Shown: piece after piece, positions 44,500-56,000 of the stretch
Position numbering within the stretch: position 1 is the first letter of the stretch
Layout of the letters: every line of letters begins with the position of its first letter
Source of the DNA: Gloeopeniophorella convolvens
Lineage: Eukaryota > Basidiomycota > Agaricomycetes > Russulales
DNA length: 64,000 nucleotides
Direction: 5' to 3'
Assembly: GCA_022496205.1 (NCBI GenBank)
Contig: WTXD01000020.1
Span: forward strand, 124,001 to 188,000
The notes under the pieces: model-generated
What the model saw: the letters and a program-made list of their open reading frames with translations, nothing else
Databases searched by the model: none
What the model was told of the DNA's origin: nothing
Translations under genes and position numbers: made by a program

Positions 44500-44985
44500 C
44501 CACATAGAATCCCCGCATGTAGATCGCTGCCGCCGCCGCTTCCAACTCCGCCTCACACTTCACGTTTGAGAAAAAAGCTGTTGCCTTGTCGCGTCGTCCC
44601 TCACCTTCCCGGCATCGACGACTCGTCTGATGTACGGCTCCGGAGAGTCGAGAGGGCTGCTAGCGTACGGCGCTGGGTTTCCAGAGTGGTACCTTGCCCA
44701 GTGGCTCCTGAGCTTGCACCCTCGGTTGCCCGTCCAAGGGCTGAGCGTGCAGGCGACGTGGTGAGGGAGGTGTAAGTCGGAAATATGTCTATTCCGTTCC
44801 GATGCCCGTCGGAACACCCGGTCGCATACTGGGCAGGAAACTTGGGTATGGATAAGCACCAAACCACATGGTACAGCTTGTCCAGTGGCTAGGCCAAAGG
44901 TCGGAGCGGCGCCCGAGGTGAGAAGATGCGACGCCGTGGCTGCCTGCGGGGCTGAGAGCATTCCGGATGGAAGAGTGGGGTCCAT
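44500..44985 (-). pseudogene. C2H2 zinc-finger protein, unit 1, frameshifted
   Basis: A protein of 141 residues from the ATG at 44985 to a stop at 44560. First finger C-x2-C-x12-H-x4-H (CPVCDRVFRRASERNRH, then H). The second (HVACTLSPWTGNRG) has Ser in place of the second Cys, so it is probably broken. Then PEPYIRRVVDAGKVRDD. In unit 2 the homologue goes on with a C-terminal VKYEAELEAAA block. Here the same block is out of frame after a run of six T at 44571-44576 that carries two extra bases, and the shifted frame ends near 44500 with AAAIYMRGF. Likely a DNA- or RNA-binding protein in origin; the intact state is best seen in unit 2. Confidence 0.7.
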
Positions 44986-44999
44986 GTTCGTCAGGATAT

Positions 45000-45371
45000 A
45001 TCAGGCTGTTCGAAGCGTTCCGCGGGACAATGTGAACTTGGGGATACTGCCAACTGAAGGATATCTAGGCGGCTTATATAGAGCCGGGCCGGGCGTCTGC
45101 GTTTGATCAATTCTGTTACCCCGCGGCTCATGGCCAGTGCTGTAGAGGCTCAAAAACAAGGTGAACTTCGTCGCGCCCGCAGGTGGCGGGCGTTGGGCGG
45201 GCGTGGGCACCAGCTGCAGAGAATACCCCCACACAATGATCAAGCTGAGCGGTCCGGTAAGCGCTGACCGGCCCTGCCAATTAGGGGCAATCGCTCCGAG
45301 GAGCTGGGATCCTGGGAGCTGATCGATAGCAGGACGGGCCGCCTCGAGTCGCGTCGTGTTGACCTTCGCCA
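45000..45371. other. Spacer after unit 1
   Basis: It holds the upstream region of the unit 1 C2H2 gene, with a TATATAGAGC word near 45076. No gene recognised. Confidence 0.4.
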
Positions 45372-45475
45372 CTATGATCAGGCACCCCTACAGCCGTTCG
45401 TGCATGACCAGGACACAATCTCTGCTGTTCGTGTCTGATCAGGACACGATTCCTGCTGTTCGTTCATGATCACCA
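45372..45475. repeat. 31-bp tandem repeat, about 3.3 copies
   Basis: Two full 31-bp units (45401-45431, 45432-45462) share the ends AGGACAC and CTGCTGTTCG, with partial units before and after (TATGATCAGG; TTCATGATCA). A simple minisatellite. Confidence 0.7.
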
Positions 45476-46004
45476 CCCAACTATCCTGACCGTGTCTGAC
45501 CATAAAATGCCAACTTGCTCAACCCTTGCCACCGGTGTTCCCGATTGAGCTGAGTGTCGACGACGAACAGCAGCCGCGATCGCAGCAAACGGTATTAGTT
45601 CACATGCTCGTATTAGGCCGTCTAAATATGTTACAACTATAAGTGTGGCGTCCCACACGAGGCATGGGTCCAAAGCGAAGGTGACTAACCAAGGCCACGT
45701 ACGAGAGATGCTACACGCGCGAGGCACCAGAGAGAGCAGAATGACGTCGAAGAAATACCACAAACCGAGGTCGAGCGCGAATAGATAGTCGAGGCGATAA
45801 AGAGACGAAAGTTGATATTGCACGAGCAGAGAATCCGCGTCCGCGCGAACACAACTAGAACCCCAGACCGCTGGAATCTATGCAAAGCCACTCCACGCGC
45901 GAGCGGCCCTACCCTCGCCCGTGTGTGCATACATGAGCGCCGGCGTGACCGTCGGTGTAGCCGTCTTTGTAGTGTCATGATCGACGCACTGTTAATGGAT
46001 TGCA
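45476..46004. other. Spacer before unit 2
   Basis: No gene or repeat recognised. The PIN homology of unit 2 begins abruptly near 46005, which marks the left limit of the duplicated segment. Confidence 0.4.
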
Positions 46005-46432
46005 TTTGCACGGTGTATTCCTCGCTGATGACGACGGGTCACGGCACCGCAGCGCCGCAGCCGTCGCTCTAGTGGGTCCGCCGCACGGTCTGCTGCGCGC
46101 ACTGGGGGACCACGCACGCCGATCCGGCGCGTCGTCCTTACTACGCTCGCGCAGCCGCCGGCCCCGCTTCCCGCGAAACAAGCACGAGCTGCGCGCGGCA
46201 GGCGTGCGGGATTCGCAGTGCCATCCGGCGCGGATGCACCGCACGGCCACGCGTCGCCCGAGGAGCGCCGCGCGACGCCTTCCAAAGCTGCGGCAAGAGC
46301 GGCGTGGGGGAGGGTCCTGACGCGGGCGGCACGGTCGAGCGCCCGTCGGCGGTGCGCATCATGATGGAGGTCGTGGCGCAGCCGAGCCGCGTCGTACGCG
46401 TGCTCGCGCGCGGGGGGAAACTCGGTCCATGA
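46005..46432 (+). pseudogene. PIN-like gene 3' fragment, unit 2
   Basis: Matches the C-terminal part of the PIN-like gene: WVRRTVCCAHW near 46073, then the ending MMEVVAQPSRVVRVLARG before a TGA at 46430-46432. The PIN-domain half is absent. An in-frame TAG precedes WVRR near 46070, and the middle is shifted relative to the parent. It is a 5'-truncated, decayed duplicate. Confidence 0.75.
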
Positions 46433-46454
46433 GCCGCGCCCCACGAATCTCCGT

Positions 46455-47560
46455 CCGAGGTGCGTCGTCTTCACCTACACATCCCAAGAATGGCTAGCCA
46501 GGTCTTCAGGAGCTAATGCCGCCGCAGAACAGATGGCAGGATCAGTGCAGTCTGCCAGATGTTCCGCCGGACGCTCCGCGGCTCCCATTTCCCACCCGGC
46601 CCGAGATCACGCATAGAAGTTGCCCGAGCGCTGTGCGCGCATTCGCCTGTCCGCCGCCTCCCTGCTTCGTCGCCCGGCCACCCACCCACCCACCTACGTC
46701 CCGGTATTGTCGGCCGTCTCGTCGCCGCCAAGAACCGATTATAACCAGTCAAGTCAGTTGCGATGCGATATACGGTGTCTCGAATCCGGATCTCCGCCCT
46801 CTTTTTCTGTTTCCGCTCTTACGTGAGTGCTTCTTCCTTGTTTATGCACCAGTAGATGTTCTAAGTCGAGGTGGCGTGGCCTGCAAGTAACCGCCGTTAT
46901 ATGCGTCGTATGGATACGGTTTCTCGGCTTGGTGTCGCGAGCAAGAGCCCCTATTTTCACCAGGGGAAAGTCGAGTGCGGGGGAAATGAGATCACATTAG
47001 TGGTGGTGGATGATAGAGGCGGATTCTGCCGGCCCCCAGGCAAGAATGGTCCCCGCTCGCCCCTTGTCTGGCTGGCCAAAAAAAGCGGAAGGCCCCCACT
47101 CCGGCTTACCATGTGTTAACCCGCTCGCGCGGAACAGGCCTGTTTTTTTGCGACGCTCAGTAAAGATACGTAGAGTACATTGAGTATCGAATGTCCATTT
47201 AAATTTTATTCGACAGGGAGTGCTCAGTGTTTGGAGCTCGTGCCATGCCGTGATGTGCCAGCCAGTCTGAGTTATCCATACCACTAACGATACACGAAGA
47301 GTCGACCGCCAGCAGGCGAATAATAATATAGAAGCAAGAACGCAAGCCCATTAGCAAACGTATACTAAGAAAGGATCCCAGGCTAACTCGAGCACCTGAC
47401 AGAGAAACCGATCAGTCGTAACAAGTTTGTCCGCGCGCGTCCAACCTCTCGCGCGCTAATCAAGAAAGAAGCCCCCACACCGCATACTGTCAGCTAGATA
47501 GCATCTGTGAGCTGTGTGCTTGCAAGCTGTGATGGATGGTGGCTTACCGCCTGGAGCGTC
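46455..47560. repeat. Duplicated module, unit 2
   Basis: Same order of shared segments as unit 1, more diverged, with a short insertion around 46960-47030. It ends at the 3' side of the unit 2 C2H2 gene. Confidence 0.7.
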
Positions 47561-48061
47561 CTACCGTGGATAAAATCCCCACAAGTAGATCGCCGTCGCT
47601 GCCGCTTCCAGCTCCGCCTCATACTTCACGCTGGAGAAAATTTGTTTCTTTGCCACATTATCCCCCACCTTCCCGGCATCGATGATTCGTTTGATGTATG
47701 GCCTCTGAGAGTAGATAAGGTGGCTGGTGAACGGTTCTCGGTTGCCAGAGTGGCACCTTGTCGAGTGGGCCTTCAAGCTGCACGCTCGACTACCAGTCCA
47801 AGGGCAAAGCGTGCAAGCGATGCATGGAGGGAGGTGAGAGTCGGAGATGTGTCTGTTTCGTTCCGACGGGCGTCGGAACACCCGACCGCACACTGGACAG
47901 GAAATGGGGATACGAGTAGGCACGGAACCGGAGGGTGCAGCTTGTCCAGCGGGTGGTATATTGGAGCTCAGGGGGGTGGGAAGGTACGACGCCGTGGCTG
48001 CCTGCGCCGGGACTGAGAGCCCTCTCGATGGAAGAGCGAGATTGGTGTTGCCGAGGGACAT
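47561..48061 (-). CDS. C2H2 zinc-finger protein, unit 2 (intact copy)
   Basis: A protein of 166 residues from the ATG at 48061 (MSLGNTN). The frame is open further upstream to 48307, but that part is not shared with the paralogues. It has a Ser/Pro/Ala-rich N-terminus, two C2H2 fingers (C-x2-C-x12-H-x4-H in CPVCGRVFRRPSERNRH and C-x2-C-x12-H-x4-H in CTLCPWTGSRACSLKAH), PYIKRIIDAGKVGDN, and the tail VKYEAELEAAATAIYLWGF. Such paired fingers usually bind nucleic acid; a regulatory role is inferred. Of the three copies it is the one with both fingers and the tail in one frame together with the full module around it. Confidence 0.75.
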   Translation of the reverse strand: MSLGNTNLALPSRGLSVPAQAATASYLPTPLSSNIPPAGQAAPSGSVPTRIPISCPVCGRVFRRPSERNRHISDSHLPPCIACTLCPWTGSRACSLKAHSTRCHSGNREPFTSHLIYSQRPYIKRIIDAGKVGDNVAKKQIFSSVKYEAELEAAATAIYLWGFYPR

Positions 48062-48307
48062 ATCGGGACGTCTGGAAAAGTGTTCTGCTGGATGGTGTCT
48101 ATAGATTACTACTTGCCTGGCCACCATATATATATCTGCCAAGTTGCCGCCGTACTGCCTATTGTCCTTGAGCTCGAGCCGCCGAGGGTCGGCGGTCCCT
48201 AAGACTGGGTGTCTGGCAGGCCCAAATTGCAGAGGAAGTGAACAGGATCGCCCACCGAACCCCGTGCCGTGTCTGGGGAAGCCTGAGCTCTGCACAGTAA
48301 AGTTCAA

Positions 48308-48589
48308 TTCCAGTCATTCATAACGGTTTCGAGTTCGCAAACGGTTTCGACGCTTGTTCATCATCTCCGGCCACTTTTGTCGCCACGGAACTCTCGGAAG
48401 TTGAGCGCTGAACGTTGAATGTTGAGGCGTTGGCGCTGGCGTTGAGTTGTAATACTCTTGGGCAGTGTTTTCGCCCAAGCGCCGAAGGGTACAGCGCTCG
48501 TGTTTCGAATACAGACGAGCGAGACACCTTGTGCTACCGCAAGTACCCATTTGAGTTTCTGTGGTTGGGCCAAGGCCGACTATGAGCAC
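48308..48589. other. Spacer between units 2 and 3
   Basis: No gene supported; open frames here are weak and overlapping. Confidence 0.35.
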
Positions 48590-49020
48590 GTACCTAGTCC
48601 GAGAATGCTGCTGTCCACCGCAGCTGTCGCAGGAGTGGGTTCGCCGAAAGTCTGCTGCTTCAAATAGTGGGAGACCACGCACGCCGATCTGGTACACCTG
48701 TGCGTCATTCTCCTCACACTCGCACCGCACTCCACCTCAAAGTCGTCCCAGACGGCTCCGCAAGCGCGAGCTGCGCGCGGAAGGCGTTTCATTGCGTGGC
48801 ACTGACCGCAGCGCGCTGGACTTGCGGTGCTCACGGTGCCGTTCAGCGCGGGTGCCGCCGATTTCCGCACGCCGCCGAGGAGCGCCCCGCCCCACCGCCG
48901 CCCCAGAGACGCAGAAAGGATGATGCGAGGAAGAGCCCTGCCGCGAGCGGGACGGTCGAGCGACCACAAGTTACACCAGCAGTGCAATGATGGAGGTCAT
49001 GGCACAGCCGGGCCGCGTCG
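48590..49020 (+). pseudogene. PIN-like gene 3' fragment, unit 3
   Basis: Retains EWVRRK and WETTHAD-like pieces (48630-48700) and the matches LAVLTVPFSAG and ERP near 48825-48965, in different frames. The ending MEV(M)AQPGRVV near 48990-49020 corresponds to the parent's last residues. It is heavily degraded, and no C2H2 module follows it. Confidence 0.6.
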
Positions 49021-49658
49021 TGTTACGTAATCGATGATCGGACGACTCGGTGCGTCAGTGCAACGGAGGGCAGATTGACAGCAAATGAGCGAGTGCGCTG
49101 CATCCACGAGTGCTAGATACGATACTGAGCAGGGCCGGTCGCACGATAAGGCAGAGGGTCCGGGGCGGAGATGCGAGCGAGCTCAGAGCGATGAAGCCAG
49201 TGGTGACTTCAGTGGAAGTTGGGTGGAAGGGGCGAAGGGCCGAAAGGGGAAGCGATGGTCGATGGACGCCGGCCGCTGGTCGCGAGTGTACAGCTACTTA
49301 GCTAGGCACAGCTGACCACAACGTTGCAGGGACGCTTTTAGTCTGATCGTTGTCCACGGGGCGACGAGTTCTCTCTCTTCCAGTCTTTTCCAACAACGAC
49401 TAGCGCTCAACACCCATCAACGGCCTCTAGCCCTTTCCACCATTCCGCCATATCTGACCCCGCAATTCCACGCTCACGCAGGTCGATGGACAGTGCACAG
49501 CACTCGACACACAGTTCCACCTCGTCCCCTCGGCCGGCATCGGCCCCGGCTCACCCTCTTTTCTCCTCTCCGCAGACGGTCGCAACAGCTCTTGCAGGCG
49601 CAGAGCGAACTTTGGTAGAGTCGGGTCAGGCCAGGGCCCTCTCCAATCCGACCTCGTC
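49021..49658. other. Spacer between units 3 and 4
   Basis: A 58-codon frame (about 49482-49658) rich in Ser, Thr and Pro is open but unrecognised. No other feature was seen. Confidence 0.35.
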
Positions 49659-50690
49659 ATGAACAAATCCGGTCCCACCACCCGTTCCTCACTCCCGGCC
49701 GAGTTTCTCCCCGCCTATGCAGTCGACGGCGGCAATAGCTCCTTCCTTGCACCGCGGGCCCCCAAGGTATACAGGGACCCGCCACGTCGTGATGCAGGGT
49801 TCCTTACGCACCAGGTTGAGCAGCTTAGGAGTCCGTCGCCAAGCCGCTCGGGCCGCGGGACCGCCCACTCGCGCCCCCAGCCGAGAAACGCACGGGTCCA
49901 GCAACAGCAATGGCTCACGGTCGGAACAAGAGCACAACCGCGGCAACGCGCAGACCGCGCGGGAGGCGGTGTAGTCGCTGCGTGCATGTGACGTTGAGGC
50001 GCTCAGGATAACATCATCCGGGTCATGTCAGCCACCAGGGACTGCCTGTGCCCCGCGCCCGCGCATGCCCATGAAGCACCATCGCATCGCTCGCACACCC
50101 AGCTACGGCCGCCCTTGTCCTAGTCCTTCAGCGCCCACTTCGACACGCCACACGCATACGCGCTAATGCACATCCTGTACCATCGGCACTGAACGCGCAC
50201 GACTCCAGAAGGGCTCCATGCCGCTCGCGTGGCGTACCCGTACGGCCTCGCGTATACCCGCGCATGCGCATACAGCAAGATGCCGCGTTCGCGTTCCGGG
50301 GCGTGATCGGATTCGCCGACGGCGCTGCGGTATGGGAGCTGTCGCCCAAATGCGCCCGCCGCACGGTCTGCCATGCGCGGTGGGAGACCGCGCGAGCTTA
50401 CCCGGGCGCCGACGCGTCGTTCTTGCCAGGCTCGCGTCGCAGTCCGCCTCTCCGGTTCCACCTCCCACGAACAAGCACGGACGACGCGCGCCATCCGGCC
50501 CGGACGCGGTGCGCGGACGCGCCGCGCCTGAGGTGCGCCGCGCGCCGCCGCCGCCATTCCAGACTCGCGGCAAGGGCAGCGTGAGGAAGGGCCGCCGGCG
50601 CGGGTGGAACAGCCGAGCGCGCGCCCGAGGTGTGCACGATCATGGAAGTCGTGACGCAGCAGAACGCATACAAAGCCTATTAGAGGTACG
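49659..50690 (+). pseudogene. PIN-like gene copy with a foreign 5' end, unit 4
   Basis: A frame from 49659 (MNKSGPTTRSSLPAEF) of unknown origin runs into a match to PIN exon 2 (FLTHQVEQL at about 49800-49830) and ends at 49991. Later stretches match exon 3 in shifted frames: the long-intron region (50100-50190), MRIQQDAAF near 50264, CARRTVCHARWET near 50355, and the closing TRGKGS region near 50565. The conserved VVIVDAS segment is missing. It is a rearranged pseudogene, possibly a fusion with other sequence at its 5' end. Confidence 0.65.
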
Positions 50691-51687
50691 TCGTGCGTCC
50701 CCCGCGCACCCCAAGAGCAGCAAGTTAGAGACTAATGCGGCCGCCGCAGAACGAATATGACGAGCGCAGCCCGCCAGATGCCCCGCCGGACACTCCGCGG
50801 CGCCCACTCTCAACAGCTCCCAGCCGGGTTATCCCATAGCCGGCCCGTGGTCACGCGTGGAAGAAGTTGTCTGGCGCCGTGCGCGCGTTCGTCTGTTCGC
50901 CGCCTCCCTGACTCGCTTCATCGCCCGGCCACTCACCCGTTCACGTTCTGGCCTCGTCGGCCGTCTCGTCGCCGCCGCCGGGAACCTATTATGACCAGTT
51001 ACCAGTCAAGTCAGTCGCGGTACGATATACGATATGTCTCGGGCCCGGGTGCCCGTCCTCTTGTTCTGTTCTCGCTCTCACGTGAGTGCTTCTTTCTTGT
51101 TTATGTCCCGGTGCATGTTCTATGTTGAGGTGACATGGCGTTGTAAATATTTGCCATCATATGCGTCGTATGAACTGGTTTCTTGGTTTCATGTCGCGAG
51201 CAAGAGCGTCTATAGTAGTTGGATTTTGCCGACTTCCAGTAGGGACCATCCCCACTCACCCCTTGTCATGCTACCTTGGACATAGGTGGGGTGCGAAGCG
51301 CCTGGTCGAAGAATACGGAGGGTCCCTACCCCGAGCTGCCTTGTGTTAACTCTTTTGCGCGGAGCGGTCCTATCGTTTGGCGAAGGCGCGTACGTTGCGT
51401 ATGATGTGCATCCAAATGATACAATAATACCGCTGCGTTCTTCTAAGCAGGCCAACAAAATTCTTGAAACAAGATACACGAATCACCAGTACATGTACAG
51501 TAAGGGGTACGCAGAGGCTAACTCGAGCACCCGACAGAAGGAAACTGATCAGTCGTAACGAGTTCGTGCGCACGTCCAACCTTCCGAGAGCTAATCAGAA
51601 AGAAATTTCCACGCCGTACGCTGTCAGGTGGATGGTATCTGTGGGCCGTGTGCTTGCAAGCTGTGATGGCTCATCACCTGGTGCGTT
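50690..51687. repeat. Duplicated module, unit 4
   Basis: Shared segments in the same order as unit 1 (for example ACGATATGTCTCG and ACGTGAGTGCTTCTTTCTTG at 51030-51100). Closer to unit 1 than unit 2 is, suggesting a more recent duplication or conversion. Confidence 0.72.
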
Positions 51688-52101
51688 CTACTCTGCGTCA
51701 AATCCCCACAAGTTGACCCTCCCCTCCGCCGCTTTCGCTTTCGCTTCGAATTCCACGCCTGAAAAAATACCTTGCCTTGTTCTATAATCCTCCACCTTCC
51801 CAGCATCGAGAATTCGTTTGATGTATGGCTCAGGGGAGTAGAGAAGGTAGGGAGAGCACGACGCTTGCGGCAAAAAGTGGCACCTTTCCCAGTGGCTCCT
51901 GAGGTTGTGCTCTCTGGTGCCCTTCCAAAAGCAGAGCGAGCAAGCGATGTGTCGAGGGAGGTGGGAGTCAGATATGTGTCTGTTTCGTTCCGACGGGCGT
52001 CGAAACACCCGGTCGCATACCGGGCAGGGAACGTTGGTACGGGCAGCGGCGGTACCAGACGGTGCAACTTTTCCAGTATACCCTCTGTATACCACAGACA
52101 T
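51688..52101 (-). CDS. C2H2 zinc-finger protein, unit 4
   Basis: A protein of 137 residues from the ATG at 52101. Both fingers fit: CPVCDRVFRRPSERNRH with H five residues on, and CSLCFWKGTREHNLRSH with a second His. PEPYIKRILDAGKVEDY and a tail (FEAKAKAAEGRVNLWGF) follow. The N-terminus (MSVVYRGYTGKV) is shorter than in units 1 and 2 and differs from them, so the upstream part was lost or replaced and the start is uncertain. The three C2H2 copies all lie on the minus strand, convergent with the PIN copies. Confidence 0.7.
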   Translation of the reverse strand: MSVVYRGYTGKVAPSGTAAARTNVPCPVCDRVFRRPSERNRHISDSHLPRHIACSLCFWKGTREHNLRSHWERCHFLPQASCSPYLLYSPEPYIKRILDAGKVEDYRTRQGIFSGVEFEAKAKAAEGRVNLWGFDAE

Positions 52102-52442
52102 AGTACCTCGGGGTGTTCTGTAGAGGGGGGAGGGTGCAGGGGTGTGAGTGCCGGAGGACGGAGCATCCTCGTCTACGGGCGCTGCTATATAAACCAGGGG
52201 GGCTCAGCAGGCTCAGACACGAGATGAAAGACAACAGGCACGATACCACAACGATACCACGTTGTTGCACATAGCGTGCCATCTCTTACGACGGGTGAAG
52301 TGGTACGGAGACAGTGGTAGAGTGGGACGGAGACGGCCAAAAACGACTACATAAGGGGCGCCGGCCGATAGAAGCAAGATAAAAGAGTCGAAGTAACTGG
52401 AATCCCGACCCTATGGAAGCGCCCATTGGTGCCATCCCCTGC
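52102..52442. other. Spacer after unit 4
   Basis: Upstream DNA of the unit 4 C2H2 gene, with a CTATATAAAC word near 52193. No gene recognised. Confidence 0.4.
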
Positions 52443-52585
52443 AATGAGGGTATCTTACCAGAGAGAAGCTTACACAGCCCTGAAACGAGGGGATCCCGCC
52501 AGAGAGAAGTTAATAGAACACTGAAATGGGGGCATACCGCCAAGGAGAAGTTGACACAGCCCCGAAATGAGGGTATCCTGCTCGA
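52443..52585. repeat. 41-bp tandem repeat, about 3.5 copies
   Basis: Units at 52443-52483, 52484-52524 and 52525-52565, plus a partial one, share AAYGRGGG...CC(A/G)AGGAGAAGYT...CAGCCC-type sequence at 70-80% identity by eye. It is a minisatellite in noncoding DNA. Confidence 0.75.
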
Positions 52586-52989
52586 GATCGATCGGGTATG
52601 ACATGCATGACATGGGGCATGTTGCATGATGTATATGGGGCACGGACGCTGGTGCCTCGACGGCGCGCGCGCGATTCGCACATGCATGTGTACCCCTTCC
52701 AAGGAGTATAATACGTACGTCACTCGAGTCGAGGGGCCGCCTGTAGCGGCAGGTGCCTTTTCTTGCAATTGCACCGCCAGCGCTGTAATCGTGTTTACGA
52801 CTCATTCACAAGCAGACCACCGTCCGTGTGCTTTCGAGTACCTGGATCTCGTTCCCTGCACAATCCTTGTGCGTGCCAGTCATGCGTGCGGCTTTGGTGC
52901 GCAAGGGTGACGCGATACCCGGGGCGCTGAGCGCAGTTGCACCAATCGTGCCACCAACAGATGGCCCACCCGCTGGGCCATACATGCAT
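52586..52989. other. Noncoding stretch before LINE copy B
   Basis: Repeated CATG-rich words near 52600-52640 and 52675-52690; no gene recognised. The exact junction with the LINE is not resolved. Confidence 0.35.
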
Positions 52990-53082
52990 CAACCAAAAAC
53001 TTCTTTTCCTCGTACCACCATCATCTAAGGGAACACGCCTGGTATCCTCGCGACCCCTCAGTGATAGTAGTTCTAGTCTAGT

Positions 53083-56000
53083 ATGTCACAAATCAACGTC
53101 TCCCCTACTGGGGTAGACATCAGCGAGCATCTCCCGCCCGATCCACCTGGCTCGCAGAGTGTCCCCTCCAGCCAACTCACCCAAGAGCACCTATTAACCA
53201 TCCCTCCCAACGATCCCACCTCATACCTCGAACCCATTCCTCTTACCTTCGACGGTCCATCCCCCTTCGCAGGCGGCGTCACCCCGGATGCCGAAGACGC
53301 TGCCCAAATCCCCGAATTCCTCAGCTCGAACCCCGCTGGCTTCAGTTGGCGCTACGATATTCAAGCTATTGCCAAACTGTGGGCTCAGCACGGCGAGGCC
53401 CAAATCCGCACATTCCCACCCGACTTTGATCACCGCAACGTTGATACCGACGACCTCTCGAAATGGGGAAAAGCCAACTGGGTCAGCGAGGACATATTGG
53501 ACGCCCTCACCGTGCTCTCCACGGCTGCCCAACTCGGTCTGCCAAACCTAGCCAGCCCCCCCAACCCTGAAACCGTTAACAACACTCGCGCAGCAACCGC
53601 ACGTCTTCAACGTGTTTTGGGCGCCACTCCTTCCAACCTCGTGGTCTGTGATGCATGCGGCATCACGGATGACTCAGACAAGATCACGCTCAAAGACTTC
53701 GAACAAATTCTGACCTCCACTATTCCTAACCGCACCCAGATCCGCCGACAAGTCACGGCACTCTACCTAGACCGCTGCAAGCGGGAAATCGACGACAAAT
53801 TCGCACGCGAATCAGCTAACCTCCACGCAGACGCACGAGCACGGCTCGATCGCGAGCTCGACGATTTTCGCGCCGGGATGACGGCGGACGGGCAACTCCG
53901 CGTCAAAGAAGAAATCGAAAGCCACCTTTCCGCTTACAAGATCGCCCAAATCAAGCTCCAGTCCGAACAACTCACTCAAACCAACGAATTCAAAGAAGCC
54001 CTCGACAAAGAGAAGCGCAGCCTCTTAGCCATGGAGTGCATGCGGTACGTCAACGAGGCATCTTTCAAAGAGCAAATCGAACAATTCAAACGCGAACAAT
54101 TCGCAATCGCTCGTAACTCTGTTCACCGCGACCTTGCTGACCATTTCAGACGAGAGACAGACCTCCTCATCGCTAAAGCACGCGACGAGGCCATCACAGA
54201 AGCGCGAACGGCGCACCTCACCCGGCCCAAGAACGCCTTACTAATCGACTCACTTAACCTCGACCCAGCAGCGTACGCGCACCACGCACAGAACCTCAAA
54301 CCGTCCGACATCAACGTCCCAGACGTCGGCCCTATGATCGCGCACGGCGCAGCACTCATGCTGAAGCGCCAAATCAAGCAAGAAGAAGTGGAGATTGTGC
54401 TCCCCCCCTCCCGACAAGGCTCCAAGACCCCCACCGCTCGCCGCGTGGAGTCTGAGCTGTCTTATCTTACCAACCCAGGCAACCTCGGGCCCGCCATCAC
54501 CACTCACCCCTCTCCACCTACTGTCCACATGACCTCCCCGACCAACGGAGGCGTCGCCGCAAGCATCCACAATCCCTCCAACCATCCCACTCCAGCTCGC
54601 GCTTCTCCCCCAGTCATCCCCGCCTCTAGACAATCGTCCGTCGATTACGACGGTGTACTCGCGGCAACAGGGGGCGATGTACTTGCCGATCAACAACTCA
54701 AAGTCGAGAATCCTACCAAAGACGCCGACGTTGAGAAGATGGCTGACATGGCCTTCCCCGACATGGCAAAACTCATCGAAGCAGCCATGGGGAAACTCCT
54801 CCACCCCATCATCACCCGCCTTGACCGCATCGAGGCGAACAACCCTGCCCATAAGAAGTCCGCAGCCGCAGGCGGCGGCTTCTCCACTCACAAAATTGCA
54901 CGCATAGATGACGATCCGATCGATCACTGGGATCTGATCAATCAGGCGCAGGCGCCGGGTTGGGGGGATGACCCCGTCCCAACCACGGCGCCTGGGCCCA
55001 ACCCACGCGTTGATGCCATCATGAACAACGTTCGCGAACTCGCTAACACTGACGACCCCACGCTCGCCCAACAGATCAAAGCCAAAGCGGAGACTGTCTA
55101 CGGACAACCCCTCCCCCACCCTCTGACTTGCCAGATGGAGTGGCGCAACGTATCGTACGCACGCGCCATCGGCAAGAACCCACGCAAACAAAATGCCACG
55201 GTTGCCAAGAACTCCCTGACGCTCGCCGATCAGACCAAACCAGCGAACGCACCCCCCGTCAAACCCAACGAACCTCTTCTGCCCACGGAAGTGGTTATCA
55301 TGCGCCAATCTGGCCCCATTGACAACTACGTCGTGAAAGGAAAGGCGTCCGAATACTCGATATGCCAGAAAGTTCAGCGCCTCTTCCGCGAAAATCGTGT
55401 CAACCTCCCGCTTGTCTCCGGACGCTGGTCCCGCAACGGGGTCAACTACATTTACAAATTCGCTGACCACGTCAACCCCGACCGCATTCTGCAGGTCACA
55501 GAGTATCTCCGTGCCCCATTCCCTGACAGGGGCGAAGTACTCATTGCCAACGGCTGGTCGCGCGTCGTCCTCCACGGAGTACCGTGTTATCCCGTTAACG
55601 ACGATGGCGACCGAGACGGTACCATCTACACTGACTACCAGCTCATCGACGAGCTCAAACACTCAAACCCCACCCTCCGCAACATCAAATTCACCCTAAC
55701 CCCGCGTTGGGTACAACGCCCCTCTGATATGAGGGGGCAATCGCTCTCTTCCGTCTCCTTCGCCTTCATCGATTACGATCAGATACTGACGAAGCAGCTC
55801 CTCAAAGACCAACCCATCGCCATGTTCGGCAAAGGCGTTAAAATCGCCAAATTCATCACTCGCCCCCAGCTCACCCAGTGCAACCGCTGTTGGGAGCTCG
55901 GACATGTGTCCACACAGTGCCGCTTGGCAAAAGACCTCCACCGCTGCTATATCTGCGGTGGTAACCACCTCTCCTCTAACCACCCCACAGACTGTCCTAA

